Shown piece after piece: positions 1 to 5,981 of a stretch of 6,737 nucleotides of DNA (positions are counted from its first letter, which is position 1; each line of letters starts with the position of its first letter). Under the pieces are notes generated by a model that searched no databases, was not told the DNA's origin, and was given only the letters and a program-made list of their open reading frames with translations. A program made the position numbers and the translations under genes. Source of the DNA: JBFHNV01 sp965365655. GTDB lineage: Bacteria > Pseudomonadota > Gammaproteobacteria > HK1. The DNA lies in assembly GCA_965365655.1 (NCBI GenBank), contig CBDUCN010000286.1:1-6737 (forward strand), written 5' to 3'.

Positions 1-41
1 CCGGACGCATCCGCCGCCGGGCCCTCGGCTCGCGCCGTGGT

Positions 42-749
42 TCAGTCCTCGAGCGGGACCACCTCGTCCGCGTCGAGCGTATATCCGGCTTCCACCGGGG
101 CCTGCCCGTCCACCAGCTTCAGCTCACGCGTGACGCCCGCCGTGGTCATCGTGCCCTCGACCCACACCGGCGCGTAGAGCTCGGGAATTTCGAAGCCCGA
201 CGCGGTGCGCACGTACACCATCTGGTTCGGCGGCGGCGCCGGCACGTGGATGCACGCACCGACGTAGGGCACGAGCAGGAACTCGCGCACCCGCGTGCCT
301 TCGAACTCGAGGGGCAGCACGTAACCCGGAATACGGACCTGCGCGCCGTTCAGCCCCGGCTCGACGGCGCTCGCCAGGCTGTTCGCATGCATCCGGGCTG
401 CGACGATCCGGTCCAGCAGCTCGACGACCTCCGGGTGGCGCTCGCTCGGCGCGTCGGCGAGCAACGCCCTGTCGCTCTCGAGCAGATCGTCCTCGGCCAG
501 GTCGCCCTTGGCCAGCTGCCTTCGCAGCAGCAGCTCCGCGCCCACGGTCTCGTAGATCTCCCGCTCGTCGTCTGCGAGCGCCATGACGCGGTCCTCGAGC
601 TCGAACGCCGCACGCCCGGCATCGAGGAGCTCCGCAGGCAGGAGGTCGTCCCACCCGAGCTTGCGCACCTGTGACGCGTCGGCGAGGTGCACCGCCGCGC
701 CGAGCGCGACGGCGAGGAATGCCATCGCCGGTGACGTTGTCCTGGACAT
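42..749 (-). CDS. DUF3299 family secreted protein, putative zinc-module partner
   Basis: A 235-residue protein of the DUF3299 family, probably periplasmic. Residues 1-25 look like a signal peptide: a short basic start (MSR), a hydrophobic core around residues 8-20 and an ADA/S cleavage site after residue 25. The mature protein opens with LGWDDLLP (31-38), followed by an acidic helical stretch (about 45-120). The family core is at 138-180: VRIPGYVLPLEF, then EFLLVPYVGACIHVPAPPPNQ with a single Cys at 166 and His at 168, both good metal-ligand candidates. I chose the ATG at 749 because GGAGAG lies 4 bases upstream; the open frame extends further but has no hydrophobic leader in the right place. 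An internal ATG at 725 lacks a ribosome site. The gene is divergent from the ZrgA-like/ABC operon. In the Pseudomonas PA4063-PA4066 cluster, as I recall it, the DUF3299 gene belongs to the same unit. The family assignment is firm. The biochemical role is unknown, and zinc trafficking is inferred from context. Confidence 0.9.
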   Translation of the reverse strand: MSRTTSPAMAFLAVALGAAVHLADASQVRKLGWDDLLPAELLDAGRAAFELEDRVMALADDEREIYETVGAELLLRRQLAKGDLAEDDLLESDRALLADAPSERHPEVVELLDRIVAARMHANSLASAVEPGLNGAQVRIPGYVLPLEFEGTRVREFLLVPYVGACIHVPAPPPNQMVYVRTASGFEIPELYAPVWVEGTMTTAGVTRELKLVDGQAPVEAGYTLDADEVVPLED

Positions 750-825
750 CGTTCTCTCCGACCTCACGCCCGCATTGCGGTCTCGAAACCTACGACCGGA
801 GCGGCCCAAAAGTATACTCGCGGCC
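750..825. promoter_or_regulatory. Divergent promoter region of the putative zinc module
   Basis: This 76-base gap must hold the promoters for both arms of the module. Its only AT-rich patch is around 807-818 and contains the 8-base palindrome AGTATACT (811-818). Read on either strand it gives TATACT, five of six matches to the sigma-70 -10 consensus. No convincing -35 lies 16-18 bases upstream on the plus strand. On the plus strand the -10 would sit 7 bases before the ATG of the ZrgA-like gene. On the minus strand it would give a leader of roughly 55 bases. I looked for a Zur-type box of the GTTATA-n-TATAAC kind and saw no clear match; the palindrome could be part of a divergent variant. The promoter assignment is inferred. 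Confidence 0.4.
754..759 (-). promoter_or_regulatory. Shine-Dalgarno site of the DUF3299 gene
   Basis: GGAGAG on the minus strand ends 4 bases before the ATG at 749. It is the best ribosome site in the region and decides this start over the upstream in-frame extension and the internal ATG at 725. Confidence 0.7.
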
Positions 826-1548
826 ATGTCTGGCAACGCGATCACGTCTTTCTTCGCCGCCCGCGGACCGCGCCCGGTGATCGCTGCCGGCCTGCTCGGC
901 GTCACGCTCAGCGCCGCGCTCCACGGCGCCGAATCGACGCACCGCCAGCACGGCGCCCACGCGCACGGCGAGGGCATCCTGGAAGTTGCCGTCGACGGCC
1001 AGGATCTGCTGGTCTCGTTCCGGATCCCGGCCGTGAACGTGGTCGGTTTCGAGCATGCACCCGCGGACGACGCGCAGCGCCGGCGGGTCGCGGAGGCGCG
1101 CGAGCGCTTTCGGGACGGCGCCCGCCTGCTGGTGCCGAGCGCGGCGGCCGACTGCCGCCTGCTCGACGCCGAGGTCACGCTCGGTGCACGGGCGCACGAC
1201 GCGGCCCCGCGCGCGCGGACCGAGACCGACGGCCATGGGCACGGGCACCGGCACGATGACGCGTCCGGGCACGCACGGGCGCAGACGGATGGCCACGGAC
1301 ACGACGACGCCCACCGCCACGCGGAGCCGGCTCACGGCAGCGCCGCGCCGGACGGCGACATGCACTCGGAGCTGCACGCCGAGTACCTCTTCCGCTGCGG
1401 GCGGCCCGACGCGCTGGCCGCGCTCGACGTGCGCCTCCTGGACGTGCTCCTCGACGTCCGCGCGGTCGAAGCGCACGTGGTCACGCCGCGGTACCAGGGG
1501 GCCGCTGAGCTGAGCCCGGCGCAGACCTCCCTGCGGCTGGTGCGCTGA
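826..1548 (+). CDS. ZrgA-like DUF2796 His-rich periplasmic zinc-binding protein
   Basis: A 240-residue protein of the DUF2796/ZrgA family, probably a periplasmic zinc binder. Residues 1-35 look like a signal peptide (hydrophobic core 17-32, cleavage near LHGA/E). The family hallmarks are all present: an N-terminal His cluster HRQHGAHAHGEG (39-50), the conserved NVVGFEHAP (71-79), paired cysteines at 110 and 191 that could form a disulfide, EYLFRC (186-191), and a C-terminal strand VEAHVVTP...QGAAELSPAQ (214-233). A low-complexity loop at 132-175 carries ten histidines within residues 134-170, a likely metal-loading arm. ZrgA of Vibrio and PA4063 of P. aeruginosa are, from memory, zinc-responsive members of the family. 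It heads an operon with an ABC ATPase and permease. The ATG at 826 has no ribosome site, and a TATACT box ends 7 bases upstream, so translation may be leaderless. Family call firm; zinc as the ligand is inferred from family and composition. Confidence 0.92.
   Translation: MSGNAITSFFAARGPRPVIAAGLLGVTLSAALHGAESTHRQHGAHAHGEGILEVAVDGQDLLVSFRIPAVNVVGFEHAPADDAQRRRVAEARERFRDGARLLVPSAAADCRLLDAEVTLGARAHDAAPRARTETDGHGHGHRHDDASGHARAQTDGHGHDDAHRHAEPAHGSAAPDGDMHSELHAEYLFRCGRPDALAALDVRLLDVLLDVRAVEAHVVTPRYQGAAELSPAQTSLRLVR
1225..1320 (+). repeat. Imperfect tandem repeat encoding His-rich loop
   Basis: Two copies of a TDGHGH-containing unit encode residues 134-149 and 154-165 of the ZrgA-like protein. Both run TDGHGH, then DDA, then further His residues. 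The first 18 bases of the copies (from 1225 and from 1285) agree at 14 positions, with most differences silent or nearly so. This fits an old internal duplication followed by drift, or convergence under selection for His and Asp. Confidence 0.5.
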
Positions 1549-1564
1549 GCGCCGGCGGCGCGCC

Positions 1565-2308
1565 GTGAGCGCAGCAGCCAGGCCGCGCACGGGCGGTGGG
1601 GAGCCCGTGATCCGTCTCGAGGACGTGCGCTTCTCGTGGCGGCGGGACACCGCCCCGGTCATCGCGATCCGCGAGCTGTCCATCGATGCCGGCAGCCGCG
1701 TGTTCATCGAAGGGCCGAGCGGGAGCGGAAAGAGCACGCTGCTGGGCCTGCTCGGCGGCGTCGCCCGGGCGGATGCAGGTCGCGTCGAGGTGCTGGGCAT
1801 CGAGCTGCGCGGCCTTCCTGCCAGCCGGCGGGACCGCTTCCGTGCCGACCACATCGGCTTCGTCTTCCAGCTCTTCAATCTCGTCCCCTACCTCTCACTG
1901 ATCGACAACGTGACGCTTCCGTGCCACTTCTCGCCGCGGCGTCGGGCCCGGGCCCGCGCGCGCGACGGCAGCATCGAGGACGCAGCCCTGCGGCTGCTCG
2001 GGCACCTCGAGCTCGCACAGCGCGAGGTGCTCGGGCGGCCGGTCACGGACCTCAGCATCGGTCAGCAGCAGCGCGTCGCGGTGGCGCGCGCGCTCATCGG
2101 CGGACCCGAGATCGTGATCGCCGACGAGCCCACCTCGGCGCTGGACGAGGGCACTCGCGATCGCTTCCTGGACCTGCTGCTCGACGAGTGCGACGACGCC
2201 GACGCGACCCTGCTCTTCGTCAGCCACGACTCGCGGCTCGCGCGCCGCTTCGATCAGCGCCGCGCGCTGAGCGAGATCAACACCGCATGCGTGCCCGCCG
2301 GCGAATGA
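1565..2308 (+). CDS. ABC transporter ATP-binding protein, LolD/MacB type
   Basis: A complete 247-residue nucleotide-binding subunit that would sit on the cytoplasmic face of the inner membrane and power the permease encoded next. All the ABC motifs are intact: Walker A GPSGSGKST (50-58), Q-loop FQLFN (101-105, Gln102), signature LSIGQ (163-167), Walker B IVIADEP (183-189) with catalytic Glu188, D-loop SALD (191-194) and H-loop SHD (220-222, His221). There is a basic Arg-rich insertion in the helical subdomain at 125-133. The family includes LolD, MacB and FtsE, whose partners have four membrane helices rather than a solute pore. It starts 16 bases after the ZrgA-like gene. The GTG at 1565 has a weak ribosome site. 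The GTG at 1607 is a serious alternative, preceded by GGTGGGGAG and giving a 233-residue protein starting just before the first core strand. Function as an ATPase is firm; the transported substrate is not shown by the sequence. Confidence 0.93.
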   Translation: MSAAARPRTGGGEPVIRLEDVRFSWRRDTAPVIAIRELSIDAGSRVFIEGPSGSGKSTLLGLLGGVARADAGRVEVLGIELRGLPASRRDRFRADHIGFVFQLFNLVPYLSLIDNVTLPCHFSPRRRARARARDGSIEDAALRLLGHLELAQREVLGRPVTDLSIGQQQRVAVARALIGGPEIVIADEPTSALDEGTRDRFLDLLLDECDDADATLLFVSHDSRLARRFDQRRALSEINTACVPAGE

Positions 2309-2310
2309 GG
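2307..2310 (+). promoter_or_regulatory. Shine-Dalgarno site overlapping the ATPase stop codon
   Basis: GAGG shares two bases with the TGA of the ATPase gene and lies 8 bases before the permease ATG at 2319. This layout suggests translational coupling, keeping the two ABC subunits in balance. Confidence 0.65.
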
Positions 2311-2318
2311 CGCGCACG

Positions 2319-3578
2319 ATGATCCTGATCCGCCTTTCTCTGTCCAGCCTGTGGAACCGGCGTGCGACAGCCGCGTTGACGGTGCTCGGCATCGCGCTGA
2401 GCGTCGCGATGCTGGTCGGCGTCGAGAAGGTCCGGCGTGACGCGCGAGAGAGCTTCGTCAGCACGATCTCGGGCACGGACCTGATCGTCGGCGCGCGCAG
2501 CGGTGCCGTTCAGCTGCTGCTCTACTCGGTGTTCCACGTCGGCAACGCGACCAACAACATCTCCTACGAGAGCTACCGCGATATCGAACGGCTTCCCGGC
2601 GTGGACTGGACCGTTCCGCTGTCCCTGGGCGACTCGCACCGCGGGTTCCGCGTCCTCGGGACCACCCCGGAGTTCTTCCAGCGCTACCGGCATGGAGTGC
2701 GCGAGCCCCTTCGCTTCGCGCAGGGCGCCGCCTTCGACGACGTGTTCGACGCGGTGCTCGGCGCGGAGGTCGCGAGCCGCCTCGGATACACCCTCGGGGA
2801 CCCCATCGTCGTCACGCACGGCGCCGGGCGCCTCGAGCTCGTCGCGCACGAGGACACCCCGTTCCGCGTGGTCGGGATCCTCGAGCGCACCGGCACGCCG
2901 GTCGACCGCACGGTGCACGTGGGCCTGCAGGGCATCGAGGCGATGCACCTGGACTGGACGTCGGGCGTCCGCGTCCCCGGGCGGCGCGTCTCGCCCGAGC
3001 GCGTGCGGGCGATGGACCTGACCCCGAAGGCGATCACCGCCGCGCTGGTGGGTCTGGAGTCGAAGATCGCGGTCTTCCGCGTGATGCGCGCGGTGAACGA
3101 GTATCGCGAGGAGCCGCTGCTGGCCATCATCCCCGGCGTCGCGCTTCAGGAGCTGTGGGACCTCGTTTCGGTCGCGGAGAACGCGCTGCGCGTCGTCTCC
3201 GTGACGGTGGTCGCCGCAGGCCTTCTGGGCATGCTGACGATGATCCTGTCCAGCCTCGAGACGCGGCGGCGCGAGATCGCGGTGCTGCGATCCGTCGGCG
3301 CACGGCCGGCGCATGTGTTCGCGCTGTTCACGTGCGAGGCCGGACTGCTGGCGCTGGCCGGCAGCCTGCTGGGCATGGGAGGGCTCTACGCCGCAATCGC
3401 GGCGCTCAGACCCGTCGCCGCGAGCGAGTTCGGACTGCATCTTCCACTCACGGCGCCGCAGGCCGGGGACCTGGTGCTGCTCGCCGGAGTCGTCGTTGCA
3501 GGCATCGTCGCCGGCGCGGTGCCCGCAGTGCGCGCCTACCGCCTGTCGCTTGCGGACGGGCTGTCGATCCGGATCTGA
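2319..3578 (+). CDS. ABC transporter permease, FtsX/MacB type
   Basis: A 419-residue inner-membrane subunit with the MacB-like plan. Helix 1 is at about 16-35, a large periplasmic domain spans about 38-280 (MacB_PCD-like), and three C-terminal helices lie at about 288-310, 333-360 and 383-404 (FtsX domain). Between helices 2 and 3 is the cytoplasmic coupling segment ETRRREIAVLRSVGA (314-328), diagnostic of this family. The end, RAYRLSLADGLSIRI, is the usual FtsX-family terminus, so the protein looks complete. MacB-type transporters use ATP in the cytoplasm to drive movements of their periplasmic domains and act on substrates already in the periplasm or outer leaflet. That fits an association with the two secreted partners encoded here. 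It starts 10 bases after the ATPase gene with GAGG 8 bases upstream. The family is firm; a role in zinc handling rests on gene context, and another cargo is possible. Confidence 0.92.
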   Translation: MILIRLSLSSLWNRRATAALTVLGIALSVAMLVGVEKVRRDARESFVSTISGTDLIVGARSGAVQLLLYSVFHVGNATNNISYESYRDIERLPGVDWTVPLSLGDSHRGFRVLGTTPEFFQRYRHGVREPLRFAQGAAFDDVFDAVLGAEVASRLGYTLGDPIVVTHGAGRLELVAHEDTPFRVVGILERTGTPVDRTVHVGLQGIEAMHLDWTSGVRVPGRRVSPERVRAMDLTPKAITAALVGLESKIAVFRVMRAVNEYREEPLLAIIPGVALQELWDLVSVAENALRVVSVTVVAAGLLGMLTMILSSLETRRREIAVLRSVGARPAHVFALFTCEAGLLALAGSLLGMGGLYAAIAALRPVAASEFGLHLPLTAPQAGDLVLLAGVVVAGIVAGAVPAVRAYRLSLADGLSIRI

Positions 3579-3780
3579 GCCGGCGCGACCGGCCCCACCG
3601 TCAGCTTCTCGCCGGCCGGGTCGCCGCACGCGAGCCTGTCGCAGGGCGAACGGGTAGCGGGTCCGCTCACCGACTGCCGCGACCCCGACCCCGACCCGGT
3701 CGAGGGCATCGAGCTCGGCCCGAGCATCGAAGCCGGCGGGAGCGCGAGACCCCCGGCGCTCACGCCGGCGCCCGGCGGTC
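3579..3780. other. Convergent gap with coding-like codon pattern but no start
   Basis: This 202-base stretch lies between the ends of the permease gene and the methyltransferase gene. It has no ATG or GTG start in the frame that continues from the permease, and no terminator with a T tract on either strand. Read in the permease frame after its TGA, there is no further stop across the gap. I counted 6 of 68 codons ending in A or T, a third-position bias like that of the real genes here. The reading includes a DPDPDP run. It could be a decayed gene piece or chance in GC-rich DNA. Confidence 0.35.
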
Positions 3781-4404
3781 TCAGCCCCGGGCGGCGCGAC
3801 GGCAGAAGCAGTAGACGAACGACTGCGTGCTTCCCCAAGGGGTCTCGTGGGTCTCCGCCGCATCACCGATCTTGTCGAAGGCGTCGCCGAAGACCGCGTG
3901 GATGCCGTCGGCGTCGTAGCGCGCCACCGGCAGGCCGCTGCACTTCTCGGGGCCGTCGAGGGCGAAGGTCGCGACCAGGACGCTGCCGCCGGGCTTCACG
4001 CAGCGCACGACCTGATCGAGGTAGGCGGCGCGCGCCGCGCCGTCGGTCAGGAAGTGGAACACGGCCCGGTCGTGCCAGAAGTCGACGCTGCGCTCGGGCA
4101 GCAACGGCGTCGTCACGTCACCGACCACCCAGTCCACCCACCGCGCGCGCTCGCCCAGCCGGTTGCGGGCGGCCTGCAGGGCCGCGTCCGCGAGGTCGAT
4201 GACCGCGAGATTGCGGTACCCGCCGTCCAGCAGGTCGTCCACCAGGGTGGACGCACCGCCGCCGACGTCGACGATGCGCGCGTCGGCCCCGAGCCCGGCC
4301 GCACGGATGAACGACAGGGACTTCTCGAGGTGCGGCTGATACCAGCTGACCTCGTCCGGTGCCTTGCGGCCGTAGACGGCCTGCCAGTGCGCTTCGCTGC
4401 TCAT
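3781..4404 (-). CDS. Class I SAM-dependent methyltransferase
   Basis: A 207-residue soluble methyltransferase that would transfer a methyl group from S-adenosylmethionine to an unknown acceptor. The N-terminus EAHWQAVYGRKAPDEVSWYQ (4-23) is typical of a small bacterial subfamily. Motif I, IVDVGGGAS, is at 44-52; the acidic motif II residue is Asp70 (VIDL); motif III is VVGD (93-96). They are followed by DFWHDRAVFHFL (108-119) and the post-motif strand GGSVLVATF, completing a Rossmann-like fold. Length matches the subfamily. I chose the ATG at 4404 for its match to the family start, with GGAG only 2 bases upstream. An ATG at 4419, adding MLSGA and preceded by GGTGG, is a fair alternative. The gene converges on the permease and is divergent from the amidase. 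Members are often labelled thiopurine methyltransferase-like or simply class I. The sequence does not show the substrate. Confidence 0.88.
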   Translation of the reverse strand: MSSEAHWQAVYGRKAPDEVSWYQPHLEKSLSFIRAAGLGADARIVDVGGGASTLVDDLLDGGYRNLAVIDLADAALQAARNRLGERARWVDWVVGDVTTPLLPERSVDFWHDRAVFHFLTDGAARAAYLDQVVRCVKPGGSVLVATFALDGPEKCSGLPVARYDADGIHAVFGDAFDKIGDAAETHETPWGSTQSFVYCFCRRAARG

Positions 4405-4580
4405 TGCTCCACTGAGCATAGTCCCACCGTCTCGCGGCGCCACCGGGTGACCGCGACGACGGGCTGCGCGCTGCTCTTGCTCGCGCAGCGGGCATTCCCG
4501 CGCACCCGGTCCGCGGCCTACGATGTGCGTTCTCGCGCGCAGCGCGACGCGCTTCCACCGCAGACCACGAGGCACCGCCC
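4405..4580. promoter_or_regulatory. Divergent promoter region, methyltransferase/amidase
   Basis: This 176-base gap separates two divergent genes and must hold their promoters. An 8-base inverted repeat, GCTGCGCG and CGCGCAGC, spans 4463-4489 with an 11-base spacer. A second perfect 6-base inverted repeat, TCGCGC and GCGCGA, spans 4533-4547 with a 3-base loop. The 9-base word CGCGCAGCG occurs in both (4482 and 4536). TACGAT at 4519-4524 is a weak -10 candidate for the amidase, with only TTCCCG (4495-4500) as a poor -35. These may be operator or transcript-hairpin elements, but short GC repeats also arise by chance here. Confidence 0.3.
4569..4572 (+). promoter_or_regulatory. Shine-Dalgarno site of the amidase gene
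   Basis: GAGG lies 8 bases before the ATG at 4581. It supports this start and excludes the longer overlapping frames as real translation starts. Confidence 0.6.
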
Positions 4581-5981
4581 ATGCCGGCCACGACCGATCT
4601 CTCCTTCGCCACCATCGGCGCCGTCGCCAGCGCGTACCGCGACGGCGTCACCGGCCCGGTCGAGATGGTCGAGACCTTCCTCGAACGCATCGGGCGTCTC
4701 GACGGCGCGCTGGGTGCGTGGCAGGCCGTGTACGCGGACGACGCGCGCCGCGCGGCCGGGGGCGCCGAGGCGCTGCTGCGCAGCGGACACGTCGTCGGGC
4801 CGTTCCACGGCATCCCGTTCGCGCTCAAGGACATCGTGGACCTCGAGGGCCGCGTGACCGCCGCCGGGCACGCCGGCTGGACGGAGCGCGTCTCACCGGC
4901 CACCGGCACCCTCGCCCGCCGCCTGCTGGCCGCCGGCGGCATCCTCGTCGGCAAGACGAAGACGGTGGAGGTCGCGATGGGCGGATGGGGCACCAACCAG
5001 CGCATGGGCACGCCCCACAACCCGTGGGATCCGGACGTCGCGCGCACGCCCGGCGGCTCGTCGTCCGGCTCCGGCGTCGCCGTGGCCGCCGGGATGGTGA
5101 CCGCCGCGGTGGGCACCGACACCGGCGGCTCGGTGCGCCTGCCGGCGGCCTGGTGCGGCATCGGCGGCCTCAAGGTCACCGAGGGCGTCCTGCCCACCGA
5201 CGGCATCGTGCCGCTGTCGCACACCCTCGACACGCCGGGCCCGATGGTGCGCGGCGCGGAAGGCGCGCTGCTGATGTTCCAGGCCATGGCGGGCGTGCAC
5301 CCGGTGGACAGCGAGCGCGACTGGCGCGCCGGCACGGGGCCGTTCGCGGCGCTCGCGGCGGGCGTCGCGGGTCTGCGCCTCGGCACCCTGAGCGAGCACG
5401 AGCGCGCCGGCGTCGCGCCGGACGTGCTCGCGCTGTACGACGACGCGGTGGAGTGCCTGCGCTCGCTGGGCGCGGTCGCGGAGCCCTTCCACACCCCGCT
5501 CACCTTCGAGCAGATGCGCGACGGGACCGGGCGCATCATCGGCTGCGAGGGCTACTACCACCACGGCGCGATGTACGAGGACGCGAACGCGCCGGTGGAC
5601 ACCGACTGCCGCCCGCGCATCCTGCTCGGCCAGGGCGTGAGCGCCCGCGACTACATCGCCGCGATGCGCCAGCGCGACGCGGACAAGGCGGCCTTCCTGC
5701 ACGCGCTCGCCGGCGTCGACGCCCTCGTGTCGCCGACCGTCGCGACCGCCGCGGTGCCGCTGCCGGAGGTCGACCAGGCCGGCACGCCGGCCGGCTTCAC
5801 GCGCGTCGCGAACTACCTGGGGCTGTGCGCGTACGCGACGCCGATGGGCCTCACGCCCCACGGGCTGCCCGGCAGCCTGCAGATCATGGCCCGCCCCCGC
5901 GACGAGATCATGGCCCTGCGCATCGGCGCCGCGTTCGAGCGCGCGACGCCGGGGATCGGGGTGCCGCCGATGGCGGCCTGA
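4581..5981 (+). CDS. Amidase signature family amidohydrolase
   Basis: A complete 466-residue cytoplasmic enzyme of the amidase signature family, which hydrolyses amide bonds to a carboxylic acid and ammonia or an amine. The Ser-cisSer-Lys triad is intact: Lys83 in GIPFALKDIVD (77-87), cis-Ser160 in PGGSSSGSG (157-165) and nucleophile Ser184 in GTDTGGSVRLPA (178-189). The 24-residue spacing between the two serines matches that of FAAH. The LKVTEG segment after the nucleophile is the usual GGLKPT-type element. Length is normal for stand-alone amidases. There is no signal peptide or membrane helix. It is not likely to be GatA: no gatB or gatC is adjacent, the sequence is not especially GatA-like, and the gene stands alone. 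GAGG 8 bases upstream fixes the start. The substrate cannot be read from the sequence. Members act on substrates such as indoleacetamide, allophanate, nitrile-derived amides or peptides. Confidence 0.93.
   Translation: MPATTDLSFATIGAVASAYRDGVTGPVEMVETFLERIGRLDGALGAWQAVYADDARRAAGGAEALLRSGHVVGPFHGIPFALKDIVDLEGRVTAAGHAGWTERVSPATGTLARRLLAAGGILVGKTKTVEVAMGGWGTNQRMGTPHNPWDPDVARTPGGSSSGSGVAVAAGMVTAAVGTDTGGSVRLPAAWCGIGGLKVTEGVLPTDGIVPLSHTLDTPGPMVRGAEGALLMFQAMAGVHPVDSERDWRAGTGPFAALAAGVAGLRLGTLSEHERAGVAPDVLALYDDAVECLRSLGAVAEPFHTPLTFEQMRDGTGRIIGCEGYYHHGAMYEDANAPVDTDCRPRILLGQGVSARDYIAAMRQRDADKAAFLHALAGVDALVSPTVATAAVPLPEVDQAGTPAGFTRVANYLGLCAYATPMGLTPHGLPGSLQIMARPRDEIMALRIGAAFERATPGIGVPPMAA

Noticed and set aside
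1..41. Possible start of another minus-strand gene at the ATG at 8-10, just after the DUF3299 stop.
   Set aside because: Only three codons remain before the window edge and the upstream GGCGGCGG is a poor ribosome site, so it cannot be supported.
750..825. A classical Zur box controlling the divergent module.
   Set aside because: No GTTATA-n-TATAAC-like sequence is present. The AGTATACT palindrome is too short to claim as a Zur site without comparison or binding data.
750..1178. N-terminal extension of the DUF3299 gene back to 1178.
   Set aside because: The extension is Ser/Arg/Ala-rich, overlaps the ZrgA-like gene in antisense, and would bury the signal peptide. The ATG at 749 has a good ribosome site.
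3763..3777. Small inverted repeat CGCCG-GCGCC-CGGCG near the methyltransferase end, as a terminator.
   Set aside because: The stem is five bases, there is no T tract on either strand, and such repeats are expected by chance at this base composition.
2277..3866. A 529-codon open frame on the minus strand, antisense to the permease gene.
   Set aside because: The reading is low-complexity Arg/Ala/Gly/His with no domain. It mirrors a well-supported gene with clear motifs and is the usual antisense artefact of high third-position GC.
4118..5539. A 473-codon minus-strand frame across the amidase start and the methyltransferase.
   Set aside because: It is rich in Ser, Pro, Ala and Arg with no recognisable domain, and conflicts with two convincing genes.
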